Shown here: positions 35,551 to 48,500 of the stretch, piece by piece
How the letters are laid out: the number at the start of each line of letters is the position of its first letter
Position numbering within the stretch: the stretch's first letter is position 1
NCBI GenBank assembly: GCA_900074885.1
Contig: FJUW01000012.1
Span: 682,001 to 746,000, forward strand
Direction of reading: 5' to 3'
From: Rhynchosporium graminicola
Taxonomy: Eukaryota; Ascomycota; Leotiomycetes; Helotiales; Ploettnerulaceae
Length of the DNA: 64,000 nucleotides
The notes under the pieces: model-generated
The model's input: the letters and a program-made list of their open reading frames with translations, nothing else
What the model was told of the DNA's origin: nothing
Database searches by the model: none
Made by a program: the position numbers and the translations under genes

Positions 35551-37277
35551 ATGGCCATGAGTCCATCACCGCAGCTTTCCCCCACGATGGGCCCTTCGCA
35601 CCGAAACGAGCGTCACCAATCGAACACCCCTCCTCTACAACCACAACAACTCTCCAAGAGAGACAAGAAGCGCACTGTTCTCGCAGACCGTCTTCAAGAT
35701 ATTACGATGGGTTTCTCTGCCAATCGAGACCAGCACTACCGTGCCCAACTTCAATCCATTCAAGTCGACTCAAACCTAATCGGAGAAGCAGACGTTCACT
35801 CACGGCAACCACTTCCCGACAGTGCTGAGGAAGTTGAAAAACTGGTCAATATTAATATTCAAAAGACGATGATGAAGAACATTCTGCCAGAACCTCCACT
35901 GAAAGCTGGTAAGATTTATGCCGACTTTGCGAAAGAGGTCAATGATGCTATGGAAGAGCGGGACTCTGCTATGGTTGTTCTAAAGGTAAGAGCTCATTTT
36001 TCTTCAATATAGGCCAATAACCAAATTACTAACTGATCTAGCGCGACTACGACGTCAAGATGAACGAAATCAATTCCTACCATGCCTACAAGAAGTTGTT
36101 GTCCAAGAACGAATACAAGTCCCTCTCCGACACTCTCCGAGATCGACTGATCAATTCCGTCATGAGCAAGAAAGCTCGTCTCTCAAAGGACAAAGATGCC
36201 ATTGAGATCGGTGAGGGTAGTACTCATGCTCTTCTCTTACACCCAAGCCAATTCGGAATCACCAACCCCGCCAGCCCGGGTGGTATTCTTGGTAAGAGAG
36301 CTACAAGACACCGCCGGGATGTAGAGGAGTTGTCAAATGTCACTGAGAATCACAAAGGTAAGCGCAAGGCTCACGATAGCGACGACTCCCCTGCTCCGAG
36401 GCGTCAGCGCCTTGACAATGGTGCAAGCACTCCTTCATGGTCAGCTGAGAAGCAGCAATTAATGGCACATCAAGTCGAATCTTCCCTCTACAGCGTCGAC
36501 AAGCTCTTCAACGAGAAGGAGCTCACGATGGCTTATAACACTGCTGCTCTTGCGGCTCACTCCTACATGCTCCGCCATCCACCCTTCTCTGATGATCCGC
36601 ATAATCAGACAAACGGCAAATCAGACTCAAGTTCAGATCATGATAAAGCCCCTACATCTGGCGAAGCTGATGCAGAGGATGCAGACTCTCCACCTGCCGG
36701 GGCTGCGATGATGGAACGTCAATTCTCCCATGCAACACGCAGCACTCGTGGCGCCGCTGTTGTATCAGGGTATGGAATTGACATGTTCAATGATAATGAC
36801 ATGAATTATCCACCCAATCTCCTCTCTTTGACTCGACAAATCCCGAGACTACCACAAATGATCTTCCAACAAAATTCCAGGCAGTTTGCTTCAAATCCAA
36901 GCAAAGACGCCATTGCAACCCTGCAAGGTCTGAGCGCAGAAGACGCAAATGCCGACATCGAAGTCATGCGCCGAGCACGTACCCATAACGACGAAAAGGG
37001 CTACGGTAGTAATCTCGACCTGGAGCAAGGTGCGAGGAGTCTCCTGGAAGAAGCTGCATTTCCGAAGAAGTATCAGCACTGGGTCAAGTCCGACAACAAG
37101 GACAAGCTTACTGGACATGCTATTGCTACGAGTAGCCTGCGTGAAGACTATGGTGGCCAACCTATGATGAAGCAGATCTCGCAGGGTGCTTCATCGATGG
37201 GTGGTACGCCGATGAGTCGCCAGGCTACGGATGACAGTATTACGAGGTCGGGAAAGCGAGCAGTAAGGAGAGGTTGA
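35551..37277 (+). CDS. Sds3-like subunit of an Rpd3-type histone deacetylase complex
   Basis: Two exons, 35551-35985 and 36042-37277, with a 56-nt intron (donor AAG|GTAAGA, branch ACTAAC); 556 aa. The N-terminal half has KRTVLADRLQDIT, RDQHYRAQLQSIQVDSNLI and, after the intron, YHAYKKLLSKNEY and LRDRLINSVMSKKARL, the coiled-coil pattern of Sds3/Dep1 family proteins. Conserved fungal blocks ALLLHPSQFGITNPASPGG and LYSVDKLFNEKELTMAYNTAALAAH follow. The C-terminus is low-complexity with Ser/Asp-rich parts. Role by family: scaffold of the Rpd3L/Sin3 corepressor in the nucleus. The 35551 ATG was chosen because the upstream in-frame codon is only TTG. Confidence 0.7.
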
Positions 37278-38627
37278 TTTTGCTGCGTATTATGCAGTAT
37301 AAGGTTTCCTCGATTTTTTCACAGATTGCTTTTGAGCTCAAGCCCTCCTTCCTGTCTTTCGAATTTCTTTACATAGGCGGCGTTTTACTGTATATAGAGA
37401 GACGGTATTGGTTGGTTGAATGAGGTTTGATAACGAACGGACGGCGTTGAGACTCTTTTCTTTGGGTTACTGGTGATGGCATGACTGGCTGGCCGGCAGG
37501 AATAGGACGGGTGTCACTTTGGATGGAATGCAATAGGACGGGATGGGATATACCATAGCATAGCATCGCACCTGTCTCGACTCGGCTCGATCAAAAATCG
37601 CGAGACTTAGTCTTCACTGCTAGAAATTATACGAACTTCAAACAAGCTTCCCTATTTTTCACACAGCACACAGTGCATGAACTGAAACGTAACATTGAGT
37701 TGGTAAGATACTCGCGTGTCTGCTTCAAGATCAATCAGTCCAAGTCGTTGGTAATCTGATCGCGCTGCTTATCGATAGTCTGGTATCTAGAAAGACTCGC
37801 TATATTATACACACACTTCCTTCCAGTGCAGTGCCAAAGCGAGCGTATTTGAAGGATGTGGAGGAAATACTGTTACGATATTTCTGATGACCTGCCTACG
37901 TACGGTGGGAGTCTGCTGTGAAGGGAGGTCGATCAGGAGGGTATGACTCCAAGAGGAGGGAGGATGTAAAGAGCTGACTGTGAGAGATTGCTGGGTCGTG
38001 AAATAAGAAATATACCTTGATGTCGATGTGGTGACGGGATATGAGGTAGGTGGAGCGTTCTGGTGGTAGGATTCGGTGGGGGTGAGGGTGAAGGTGATAT
38101 GGTTGTTCAAAAAGAATGATGTTGAGGATTTGTGGATTGGGAAAAGAAGGCTGAGAGGGTGGATTGGTGGGTGGTGAGTTGGTGAGTTAGTGGTGAGTAG
38201 GTTGGTTGGGGTGTGATTGAGAGGAGAGAATACGACGGATGGAAGGAGGGATATATAGGAACAGAGACATGTTATTCCAGTAAGAAGATAGGGAGAGAGT
38301 GTTCGAGATGGAAAGAGGAGGGATGGAAAATTGTCGGAGGTAGGTAGATGAGGATCGACGAAGAAATGATGGATAGAAAACGGGAGCATTTCAAAACCCA
38401 TAACAATGCCAGAGGATGATTTTTCTCTAGCTCGCAAACCATCCATAGAAAATAGAAAAGTCAATTGAAACACTAGGGCATAAAGGATCTTAGATTGTCT
38501 TGACGCGTATCGTGTTTGAGGACTTTGAATGGTCTTTTATAGTCCCTTTCGGTCTAGATCCTACTAGGCTAAGGTAGCCGAACTTAATCTCGGCCATCAT
38601 CGAATTCCTCATAATGACTACCTACTC

Positions 38628-38740
38628 ACTCGTTTTCTCCGGGGTCTGAACCTGTCCATAGTGGGTTTGCAGGGCATATCTGGTGAGTATCGACCCTTAA
38701 TGTAAGCCCTGTTAGGTTCAGACCCACGGAGAAAGCGAGT
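38628..38740. repeat. 113-bp inverted-repeat element
   Basis: Arms 38628-38653 and 38714-38740 are inverted copies of about 26-27 bp with two or three mismatches (left arm ends GGTCTGAACCT; right arm starts AGGTTCAGACC). A second inner pair (GCAGGGC / GCCCTGT) extends the hairpin. No coding capacity. It resembles a MITE or a foldback relic; I could not define a target-site duplication. Confidence 0.7.
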
Positions 38741-39039
38741 ATGGTGCAAAATTGCTCGTTTCGAATACTTCTGAACGCGGTGTGGGGAACAGAATCTTCA
38801 GTGTCCGTACACTCCCGACAATATCTCCTTGGAGCTGACGTAGCTTACAGCTGTGTCCTGGTAGGGACTATTTCTATGTATATTTTTTGTACCCGCACCG
38901 ACTAAGCCACATGAATTCGGTGACTGGTTAGCTAAGCCTTCCCGAATGTTTCTAGAAACAGGCATGTGATATCCCTCAACTGTGGAACTTCAGTCCTGCT
39001 ACTTAGTACAGGTCCAAAAGACTCAACCATTTGCTTGCT

Positions 39040-39278
39040 GTCTGTGCGTAGTATCACGGAGGTACAGCGGCTAAGTATTGTCATAGAGCTAGCAGGGGTC
39101 AGATGGACTTATAATATATGGCAGTAACCAGGTCTACAGCTAGGCAGAAATCACCCAAGTAGTAGAGGGAAATTCAGTGCGTTATATAGATATTACGATT
39201 TTCAGTAAAGTCTTCTAGCCCCCTGCTAGCTCAATGACAATACTTAACAGCTGCACCTCCGTAGAATACTGCACTGTG
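39040..39278. repeat. About 240-bp foldback element
   Basis: Left arm about 39040-39110 and right arm about 39210-39278 are inverted copies with scattered differences. The best-preserved part is TAAGTATTGTCAT.GAGCTAGCAGGGG and its complement, and ACGGAGGT.CAGC near the ends. The core is AT-rich with a GT-rich middle and no open frame. A non-autonomous DNA element or a snap-back relic is likely. Confidence 0.7.
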
Positions 39279-40779
39279 TAAGGGGTATTGGCTAATCAGC
39301 TATTGCGCTGTCTCTAACGTTTTCTGAAAGTAGTAGATTCTGGGGCCAATAGCTCAGGCAACGAACAGTACAGTAGATCTTTACGACCTTTACGAAGTAT
39401 ACAGTTGTAACATTAACTATCCTTGTAGATCGCCTAATTCGACTTCGATGAACGGACTGAAATGACCTACATTTCAAATTTCTACTTCGGTGAATGAACA
39501 GAAACGTCTGGATTCCGAACATTCTTACCTAATGATTGATTCTTGCGCTCGCAGATGACAAGCTCCTTCTTGAGTGCTTACCAAAATGCCTCATACAGAT
39601 AAAGCAAACACACCACGATACAGCAAGGAGCTCGTAAAATGCGCCTTCTGCATTATTGATGCGATACGAGGCCGCGTCAGTCCAGTCTCACGATGCAAGC
39701 CACAATACTCACTACCTCCGGCGCCTCCGACACTAAAGCCTATAAGGCAAGATACGGATGTCGTGTCATGATCCTTGCGTGCTGAACGCGTACCATCACC
39801 CCAGAGTTTGACATGGACGGGACGGGACTTTAAATTGAGCTTTGCGCTAAAAAGCTTGTCTAAAGGCTTGTCTCCGGTAAAGCTTGTTTCCCGTCCACAT
39901 TGTCCACAGTAGGGGACCCATGATTCTATAGCTCCTGTCTGGTTTATTCTGCCGTTTTATCGAATACAGAGGTCTTTTACTGTTAGAATTGTAATACGGG
40001 GTACGGCATTGTTGAATCTGTTGAGAATGACCTAGAAATTACTAAGATTGATGGGTCATAAGTAAAATCCGCTGATTATGGGAGTGGTTAGAGTATTGGC
40101 GAGAGATGAAAAATGCGATGTTCTAGCCTTCTCGTTCCGTTCGTTTCTGATTAGCTTTCCACCTCGTCTCTAGTGTGATTCTTTGGTCATCTAGAATATT
40201 TTTTGACACATGTTTGAAGCTTGGCATTGTGTTTAGATGTAAGCGAACCACAGGCGTTAGTGCCGCAAGCATTTGTACCGCCTAGAAGCTAGGATGTGGC
40301 CAGTACGATCATTAATATCTGTAAGTTTGAGCTACAGGGCCTGCAGGTTTGCCCCGTTTTTACATTCATTCAGGACAGTGCGCTTCCGAAGCTTGGGGAT
40401 CAACTTATGATATCTGCCAGAGATATCACTCACCAGCTACCTTTACGTGATAGGATACTTTCAAGGATTGTCGTGATACTACCTAGCCATGATCGTTACC
40501 GGGAAATAAACGGCGCTGCAATGAGTAATGTAGTGTCCTGTTCGGAATTCGGGATCGTGAATCCAGCTAGTGAATCTCAAGATTCGGCGGCAGAGTAACT
40601 TATATTCATAATGATACCCTTCGTAACTTTGCCGCTTTCTCATTGGGAATCTGACATCCAGCAAAACCGCCAACCAATCTCCTAAGCGTACCTATGTTCT
40701 TTTGCCTGCTACAATACTTCTCTCGTCCCATTGTCCACGATTAGATATCCGCCAAAGACCAAATCAAAAATATATTGAG

Positions 40780-43700
40780 ATGGATAACCTTCATACTTCT
40801 CAAGTTGAAGAGGGACACACTTACATTTTACACTCAGAACACACGTCCAAAGATAGTCTTACGATCCCAAACGTCACAACATTGCCCGAATTATTCAGTT
40901 GGCAAGCCCATCAACGGCAAGATGCAACCTTGTTTTCGTTCCGAAGCCCACAAGATAACACCTTGACGGCAATATCATATATTGACGCCTACAACAAATC
41001 ATCCCGGCTTGCTAACAACCTTCACGCACTTTATGGAAACAGCAACGGCAAGGCTCCTGTAGTCGGAATATGGCTGGAGAAGTCAATCGATCTGCACCTC
41101 GCCATCCTTACAACTACAATCTCTGGCGCCACTTGGCTGCCATTCGATGCAGATGCGCCGCCTGCACGCGTGGCAACTTGTCTCGAGGACAGTCATGCGT
41201 CGGTGCTTCTCTGCGACATTGCCCATTACGAAGCCGCCACCAAGGCAACTGACGGACTTCCGGGATGTCGTGTCGTGACTATCGAAGAACTGTCCAATCA
41301 AATATCAAGCTCTATGCAAGAGCTCAAGGGGCCACACCCAGACGATACAGCATATATGATATACACAAGTGGCTCGACAGGAACGCCTAAAGGAATCGAA
41401 ATCCCACACAGTGCCGCACTCGCGTTTGCTATGAGTGAAAGATCTTGTCTTGAGACGAGTAACACAGATATTGTCTGGCAAGGCTTCAGTGCCGCATTTG
41501 ACATGTTCATCGAAGAAGTGTAAGTGAGTCCAGGGCTATTTAATGTATGATCTCATACTGATGTGCCTTCCGTCTAGCTGGGTAAGTATTGCTGGCGGTG
41601 CTCATCTCGCAATCGGCAATCGTTCCGAATGTCAAGAGTAAGTAAACCCGTGATGCTTTCCTACACTCTTTCTAACATGGCGTAGTGTTCCGAGTCTCGG
41701 GGGTGCATCAGGTGTCTGGGCCCAGCGAAGAATTACCCTGGTGAATGCTGTACCCACCCTCATCAACATCATGACTTCGCTAGACAGCGAATGTCCCCTA
41801 CCTCCATCGGTCCGTCTTTTAAATCTGGGTGGAGAAGCTTGTCCTCTCTCACTTGTCAGTCGTTTGTGGTCACCCAGCTTGCGCATCCTGAACACTTACG
41901 GCCCTTCCGAAACCACAGTCACTGCTACATTCCAGGAACTCTTCCCGGATGAGCCAGTGACAATTGGCAAACCATTACCGCTATACCATGCACTGCTGCT
42001 AACCCTCCAAGATGGTTTGAATAAAGGCTGGTCTCCGACTCCAATTCTGTTGCGAGAGGGCGCAGAAGGAGAACTCGCAATCGGCGGTCCTTGTCTCGGG
42101 AAAAGGCTACGTACAACGCCCTGAACTCACGAACGAGAAGTTTATCCCGCATCCGTTGCCAACGATGGATGCCGAGAAGCTGTACAGGACTGGGGATCTG
42201 GTTCGGCTAGACAAGAATCTTAATATCGTTTTCTTAGGACGGATCGACACCCAAGTTAAACATCGCGGATTCCGCATCGAGCTCGGGGAAATCGAGCATG
42301 CTATCGCAGAACATGCTAGAGTGCAGACAGCGGCCGTCATCCTATCCACATGTACCGATCACCTTGAAGCATATATCGTCAGCCAAGGAAGCGAAGATAT
42401 CGACCCTAGAGAACTTCGCGATAGTCTCCGCCACCTTCCTGCTTACATGCAACCTGAAGAATTCTTCTATATATGCGCGGATGATATGCCTCGACTTCCT
42501 AGTGGCAAGATCAACGCCAAAGCACTCCAGCAGACATCAGAGGATAACTTCGCTTTGTCGCAGACAGAACATAATTCCGCTTCTGACTCGATTCGTACTA
42601 GTGATGCTGCCAGTGGCAGTACTCTGACGGACAACTCCGACTTGGCTGTCATACTCCGGGCTATGGTAGAGAATTTTCCTAAATCCGCGAGGATTGCATG
42701 TGATAGTGACTTCTTTGACGACTTGGGAGGTCACAGCTTGATCGCTGCTCAGTTGGTAACGAAGCTTCGCAAAGAGAGTCCGGAAGGCTCCCCACTCAAG
42801 TCAATCGGTCTCCTAGTCATTTATCAACATCGAACTGCTGAGGCTATCATAGCCAGCTTCGGCAATTGCTCTGACCCGGAAGAGATCAATACAGATAACG
42901 TCGCGATGGGAGACCACTGGGACATCTCAAATTGGAACTACGTATGTTGCGGTATGGCACAAATTCCTGCTCTGCTCTTCTTCTTCGTTATCGAGTCCAT
43001 TAGCATATTGGTACCTTATCTGGTCTTCTACTTCCTGTTGCGGGATTTCGGTCCAGGTTACGCTATTTTGATCACCTACGTCGTATTTGTCACTATCCCG
43101 CCTATGAGAGCATTGGTCGGGATTGCAGGGAAATGGATCGCTTTAGGACAAGCCAAGGAGGGAGAATATCCGCTCTATGGCGTTTACTATTACCGATGGT
43201 GGCTAGCCGAACGCTTTGTCAATCTCATAGACATGATCTCTGTCGCGAAGACGCCTTTACTACCAGCTCTGATGCGGTTGATGGGCGCCCGTGTGGGAGC
43301 ACATTGCCATCTCGGTGTGAATTATTCAGGTCCGGCCTTCGACTTGGTGACTATCGGAGACGACGTCGTGTTTGGGACAGGTATATTACTCGCTACCTCT
43401 TGGGTTGAGAGGGGTCGCTTAATTCTTGCTCCTGTCAACATCGGCTCTGATGTACATATCGGGAGCAGTTCGGTGCTAGGTGAGCTCGGAAGTGCGATTT
43501 GTCCTTTTGAACTGAAAACTGACAACAGTAACAGAAGGATATACGATGATAGAAGATGGCGGCGAGCTGGGGCCCATGAGCATGCTACCTCAAAACGCCT
43601 TCATCCCCGCTGCAGAGAAATGGACCGGATCCCCAGCTCAGTTCCACTCTCTCCCCAAAGACGTAGGAAACATGCGAACATCACGACCAAGCCAAGGAAG

Positions 43701-45191
43701 AGTCTTCGCTATGATTCTCGCCATGGCATTTAGTTCCACCTTCATCCTCCCAATCATCTACTACTTACCTCAAATACCAAGTTTGCTTCTGTTCGATTAC
43801 GTCAAAATCCCAGGTGTTGGGCAGTACGTCCAGACAGCTATCGTCTGTGTACCTGCTGCAATCATATACATGCTTTTGGTATTCATCGAGCTGATCGTTC
43901 TGAAATGGCTCGTTCTCGGAAAAGTGGAAGAATGCTCATATCGAACAATCTCTGTTTACTTCTACCGCAAGTGGTTCGTCGATCGCTTGATGGATATAAG
44001 CCTCGTGGTACTGCAGCCCGTCTATGCTACGCTCTATGTGGTCCCGTTCTTGCGATGTCTCGGTGTCAAGATAGGACACGGCGCTGAAGTGTCTACTGCT
44101 CGTGGAATCAATTTCGAGCTCACGGAGATTGGCGAGCAATCATTCATCGCCGATCGAGTTCTTCTCGGCGATGAAGAAACTCGCAATAACGTCGTGACGC
44201 AAAGGCGGACACGGCTTCACAAACGAGCTTTCCTTGGAAACGCCGCGATGGTACCACAAGGTATTGAACTTGCTTCGAATACACTGGTTGGAGTACTTTC
44301 GATTGCGCCCGAAATTCCGCTCGAAGAAGGCCAGAGCTGCTTTGGCAGTCCTGCTGTCATCATGCCTGCTAGACAGCGCAGTGAGATCAACCATTCGGAT
44401 CAGGTGCTCTTCTCTCCAACTAAAAGACTGAGAGCGTTGCGACTATTCGTCGAGGGTCTACGGATCTTTCTTCCACGCAGTCTTGTCGTCTTCGGACTTG
44501 GCTTTGGATTGCAAGTCTTTGAGACAGGCTATAAGCATTTTGGAGTATGGCCAATGTTGCTCCTCTTGCCCATCTTTTACTTGTGCTGTAAGTAACCCGT
44601 ACCAAAATTCAATTACACCGACCATTTACTTACCTTCGTTTAGTCTTCGCACTCCCTTCATTAATCATCCCCATCCTCTTCAAATGGATCCTTATAGGCC
44701 GGTACCACAGTGCGGAATGGCCACTCTGGTCGCTGAACGTCTGGAAATCGGAATTCGTAACCTCCGTCTATGAAACGCTCTCCCCCTTTTGCGCAGACCT
44801 CATAACCGGCACACCATTCATGGCGATAATATTCCGTCTCCTCGGCGTACAAGTGGGTTATCGTACCATCCTCCTCTCCAACGGTATCACAGAATATGAT
44901 ATGGTCAGTATCGGCGACGAAGCCGTGCTTAATCGTTATACGGGTCCACAGACGCATTTGTTCGAGGATCGGATTATGAAAGTTGGCAGAGTGGATCTGG
45001 AGAGTAGGTCGTGTATGAAGCCTCTTGGGATTGCACTACCGGGAAGTAGGATTGGGACGTGTGGACAGCTGGGATCTATGTCGCTTCTTATGAAGGGGGA
45101 GACTGTTCCTTCGAAGCAGGCATGGGAGGGAGCTCCAATTGCTCCAAGGCGTGCCCAGAAAGCGTCGAAGACAGTCACTTTGGAGAAGTGA
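40780..45191 (+). pseudogene. Epsilon-poly-L-lysine-synthetase-like NRPS (A-T-TM/acyltransferase), frameshifted
   Basis: Exons 40780-41519, 41578-41637, 41686-43479, 43529-44587 and 44644-45191. The total is one base over a multiple of three and would give about 1399 codons. Adenylation motifs: YTSGSTGTPKG, FDMFIEEVW, LLNLGGEACP, NTYGPSETT, YRTGDLVR, GRIDTQVKHRGFRIELGEIE and LPSGKIN. Thiolation motif: DDLGGHSLIAAQL with the carrier Ser (about residue 615). The C-terminal half has six membrane segments in three pairs, separated by soluble modules with hexapeptide-like turns (GSDVHIGSSSVLG, IGHGAEV, VGYRTILLSNG). This is the layout of bacterial Pls and of fungal VibA, which make epsilon-poly-L-lysine. 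At 42101-42104 a run of four A shifts the frame between GGPCLGK and GYVQRPELT; everything else is intact. Start is the first ATG before the A domain. Confidence 0.85.
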
Positions 45192-45551
45192 AGTTGTAAA
45201 TATATCGTGTTATTAAATACCCTGCGAGATCTAAATACGGTTTTTGATATGGTGCTTCTGTTTCCCAAGTGTGGAGATCTCCAGCTATAGTTCAAAAGCA
45301 GCATATCAAGCAACGTACCATCTCGGAAGCACAGACAATACAGGAATCGGTAGCGCCTGGATGGATCCGGGGCCAATTTCCAACAGTTTGTTCGTTCTTA
45401 TCATTATCCTAACAAAGAGAAAGAAGCCATCCGACTCCAACGCGAACTACTTCAACGGGGGCACCGGCCCCACTCACTTTCTACAATCTGGTTCTGCAAC
45501 TGTATCGTAAGGCTATTCCAAGCTGATACGCCAACACCAAACATCTGGTCC
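45192..45551. other. Convergent 3' flanks
   Basis: Lies between the stop codons of the polylysine-synthetase-like gene and the AT-hook gene. No open frame with a domain. Confidence 0.55.
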
Positions 45552-48500
45552 TTAGTTCAGATGATCGTAATTCCCGGCTTTGCCACCACCAGCAAGTCCT
45601 TTCGCCCTTTTTTCTTCCCCAACCATCAACGCAAAGAGTCGCATAGCAACAACTTTTTCCTGCCACCCAGGTACGCACCCTCTGAACTCGTCGACAGCCT
45701 CCAAATGCCACTGTTCTAGCTTCATCTTTTCATGTCCACTGAAGACGGTCTTTCCCAGCAGCCTGCTGATTACCCGCGTGGAGTTGCGTCTGCGCCGAGC
45801 GCTACTCTCCTTCTCATCTCCGGTCATTGGTAAATTATTGTACTCGGGTTTCCAGGTCTGGGCGATGGTGTCCAAGAGTCGCCAGTGGTCTTTCGACCAA
45901 GTCGTTGCAGACAGTTCGGCACACATTGGCGATTCTGGTGTTGGGGATGATGAGACCCATGTGACGCCTTTGCTAGGGCTAAGGTTCGAAGTGCCCAGTA
46001 CATATCCTGAACCAGCAGACGGCGTTTTCAGTGGGGAGCGGAGGCATGACTTCGTTGGTGAAGCTGCGGATGGGAGTGGAATTGGTAGGACGACATTAGC
46101 GGTCGCAGTCGTGTCAAGTCTTAGGGTTTCTGTCCATTTGAGAGTCCTAGAACTTGCTAAGACTTGGTTTTCCTTATCCACATTCGATGATCTCGAATCC
46201 GCAACACAGTCTGACGGGGACACTTCGGAAGATGGAGTGCGTAGCGCTTGATTGGAGTTGATCCGGCTGGGTGATAAAGTTGTCAACGGCATGCTCACGG
46301 GAGAGGATGAGAGTACCGCAGGGTACTTGATTATCTCGTTGGGCTTGGCAGAACTACCGAAAAGAGCAGGAACGTCCGATGTTGGCTTTAAAGTGGAAGC
46401 TGCCTTGGGTCGAGGATTGAAAGGCATCTTTTGTGGCATAGGGTTTAAGTCAGCTGACTTATCCACCTTGAGTTCGTTCATCTTCAGGGTTGGTTTGTCC
46501 TCAGGTATCTCGCTTGCAAATGCTTGGCTTGGGCGTGATTGCCTATGAAAGATCGAGTTCTGTGGTCCAAGTGGCCCTGAGAGGGGATGGGGTGGTGAGG
46601 TTCCAAGCAGAGCGGATAGATCAAGGTTACCAGTCTTGCGTGGCCGTGGGTTGAAATTCGCCTTCTGTGGGACTTGATACTGTGACATATCTGTATCAGT
46701 CTCATCATTCAACTCTTCCGGCACAATTCGCCGGACCGTTGTTGGCTCCATGGTCATTTGCTTTTCGATTAATTTGGCTGCTGGTATTGTTGCTTCGGGG
46801 GGGGAAGAAGGCATCTGCGACAATTCGTCGCTGTACACCAATCTCTTACTATTCTTTCTCCATGGACTAGGTAACTTGCTTCTTCTAGGCCTCTCTACTG
46901 TCTCTTTTGGTGTCTCTTGACGCTCGACGACAGGTGACGAGGAGTTCAGTGTTTCCAAGAGTAGTCCGAAGTCTTCGTCTTCATCCTGATCTACCATAGA
47001 CTGCTTGTCTTCGGAGTCAATCACGATGACTTGACTAATGTTGGCATTAGCGGCATCTTGAGCGACAGAGGCACGTTCGGCTGCCCAGCGTTGCTCTGCG
47101 GTGGTCGAGCTCCGGATCTTTCCGAATATGTCACAATGATTTCCCGGTGAGGAACCACTACCAAGTATAGGGATTTCCTCCTCCGCTTGCCAGCTCATGG
47201 CATCATCACTGTGAGAGGTTTGAGGTTCTGATCTGGAAATCAGACGGCGGGGATCGGAACATCGCCTCTGCTGTGGGAGCTCAAGAGTGTATTGCTGCTT
47301 CTCTTCTGGAGACGGAGATCTCTGTTGCGTTGTGGTGCTGTTCCGGAATGGATCAACTTGCTGAGATGACCCTGAATAGCGCTGAGACGAGCTTTCTCCA
47401 AAGTGACCACTAAGATCTAGTCTTGGTAATGGCGCAGCAAGTCTCTCATGTACAGGCGATGGCAAAGATTCTTGTGCAAGGATCGTAGAGGATCTTCTAT
47501 CTGCAGCTGGGCTCTTGAAAGGGCTACCCAAGCTCTGGGACCTGCTTCTAGTTGATGACGATGGAACAACAATATCTTGCAACATGCGCCCAGCACGCAC
47601 AGTCGGAGACAAAAGGGGACGCTGAACTTGCTCTGATGGTAGCGCAAGTGATGGCATTGCTCGGCCAATCTGAATAGGCGGCGGTAGCGATGGAGATGAG
47701 AAGACGATAGATGGAGTCTGTGCTATGCTCTTGTTCAATCCGCGATTCTGACGGAGATGGGCCGTGTAGGTGTATCTTCGCGGAGCTATCGATGGTGGAG
47801 AAGAGGGCATATGGGATTGTATCATGGAACTCTCTTGGCCCGAAACCTGTTTTTGAACGTGACCTGCGGGCTGTGAAGGAGGATTCTCGTTCGAAGCAGG
47901 GACCTGATCATTAGAACCATCGGTAGGCGGTGATGGTGTCTCATCGGGGGTCAAGAGCCGAGTCGCTGAAAGGTCTGTTGTTTGAGTTTGGGAAGGCGAT
48001 AAACTGAGGCGGTGGACGGGAATACTCAATCTTTCTGATGTTGGGCAAGTTTGGCGAGCTGCTGCTGGAGTGGCCGCATCTAGGACATCTGCTGGGATAG
48101 CCGAAAAAGAATCCTCGTACTGGTCATTGACTCCTAGCTTGGCAGCTGACAGCCTTTTCTTCGGTAGAATTCGTTGCGGCGTTGCTGCTTCAAGAACTTC
48201 AGGCGCAACGCTCGAGAAAGAGTCGTTACCGGGATTATTTTGAGATATCAGCTTCGATACTTGAGATATTTGAGCAGGGGTAGCAGCCTGAAGCACATCG
48301 GGTGGGATGCTCGAGAAGGAGTGGTCAGCTCGCGTTTTCTGAACTGACAAGAGCCTTGGATTTTGAGGCTTTCTCCTAGGTGTAGCTGCTTCAAGGACCA
48401 CCACTGGAGCTGCCGAGAAAGAGTCGTCGTAAGCTGCTGTCTCTTTCGTCGGAAGAAGTGACTTGTCCTTGAATTTGCTAGATAGCTGCTTCTCTGGTTG

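Larger units (their letters stand above)
37278..40779. other. Long non-coding stretch with foldback elements
   Basis: About 3.5 kb without a supported gene. The minus-strand frame 37805-38473 is low-complexity Ser/Thr/Pro/His and probably non-coding. Two inverted-repeat elements are annotated separately. The 40296-40680 part has opposed open frames without domains. The last 200 nt or so should be the promoter of the polylysine-synthetase-like gene. Confidence 0.5.

Noticed and set aside
37805..38473. 222-codon minus-strand open frame
   Set aside because: Composition is Ser/Thr/Pro/His/Leu low complexity from a GA/GT-rich strand; no domain, no splice context, and it lies in a repeat-bearing non-coding stretch.
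38628..38740. Assignment of the 113-bp inverted repeat to a Tc1/mariner MITE
   Set aside because: No clean TA or other target-site duplication could be seen at both ends, so only an inverted repeat is claimed.
45580..46251. 223-codon plus-strand open frame
   Set aside because: Shadow on the opposite strand of the 1395-aa AT-hook gene.
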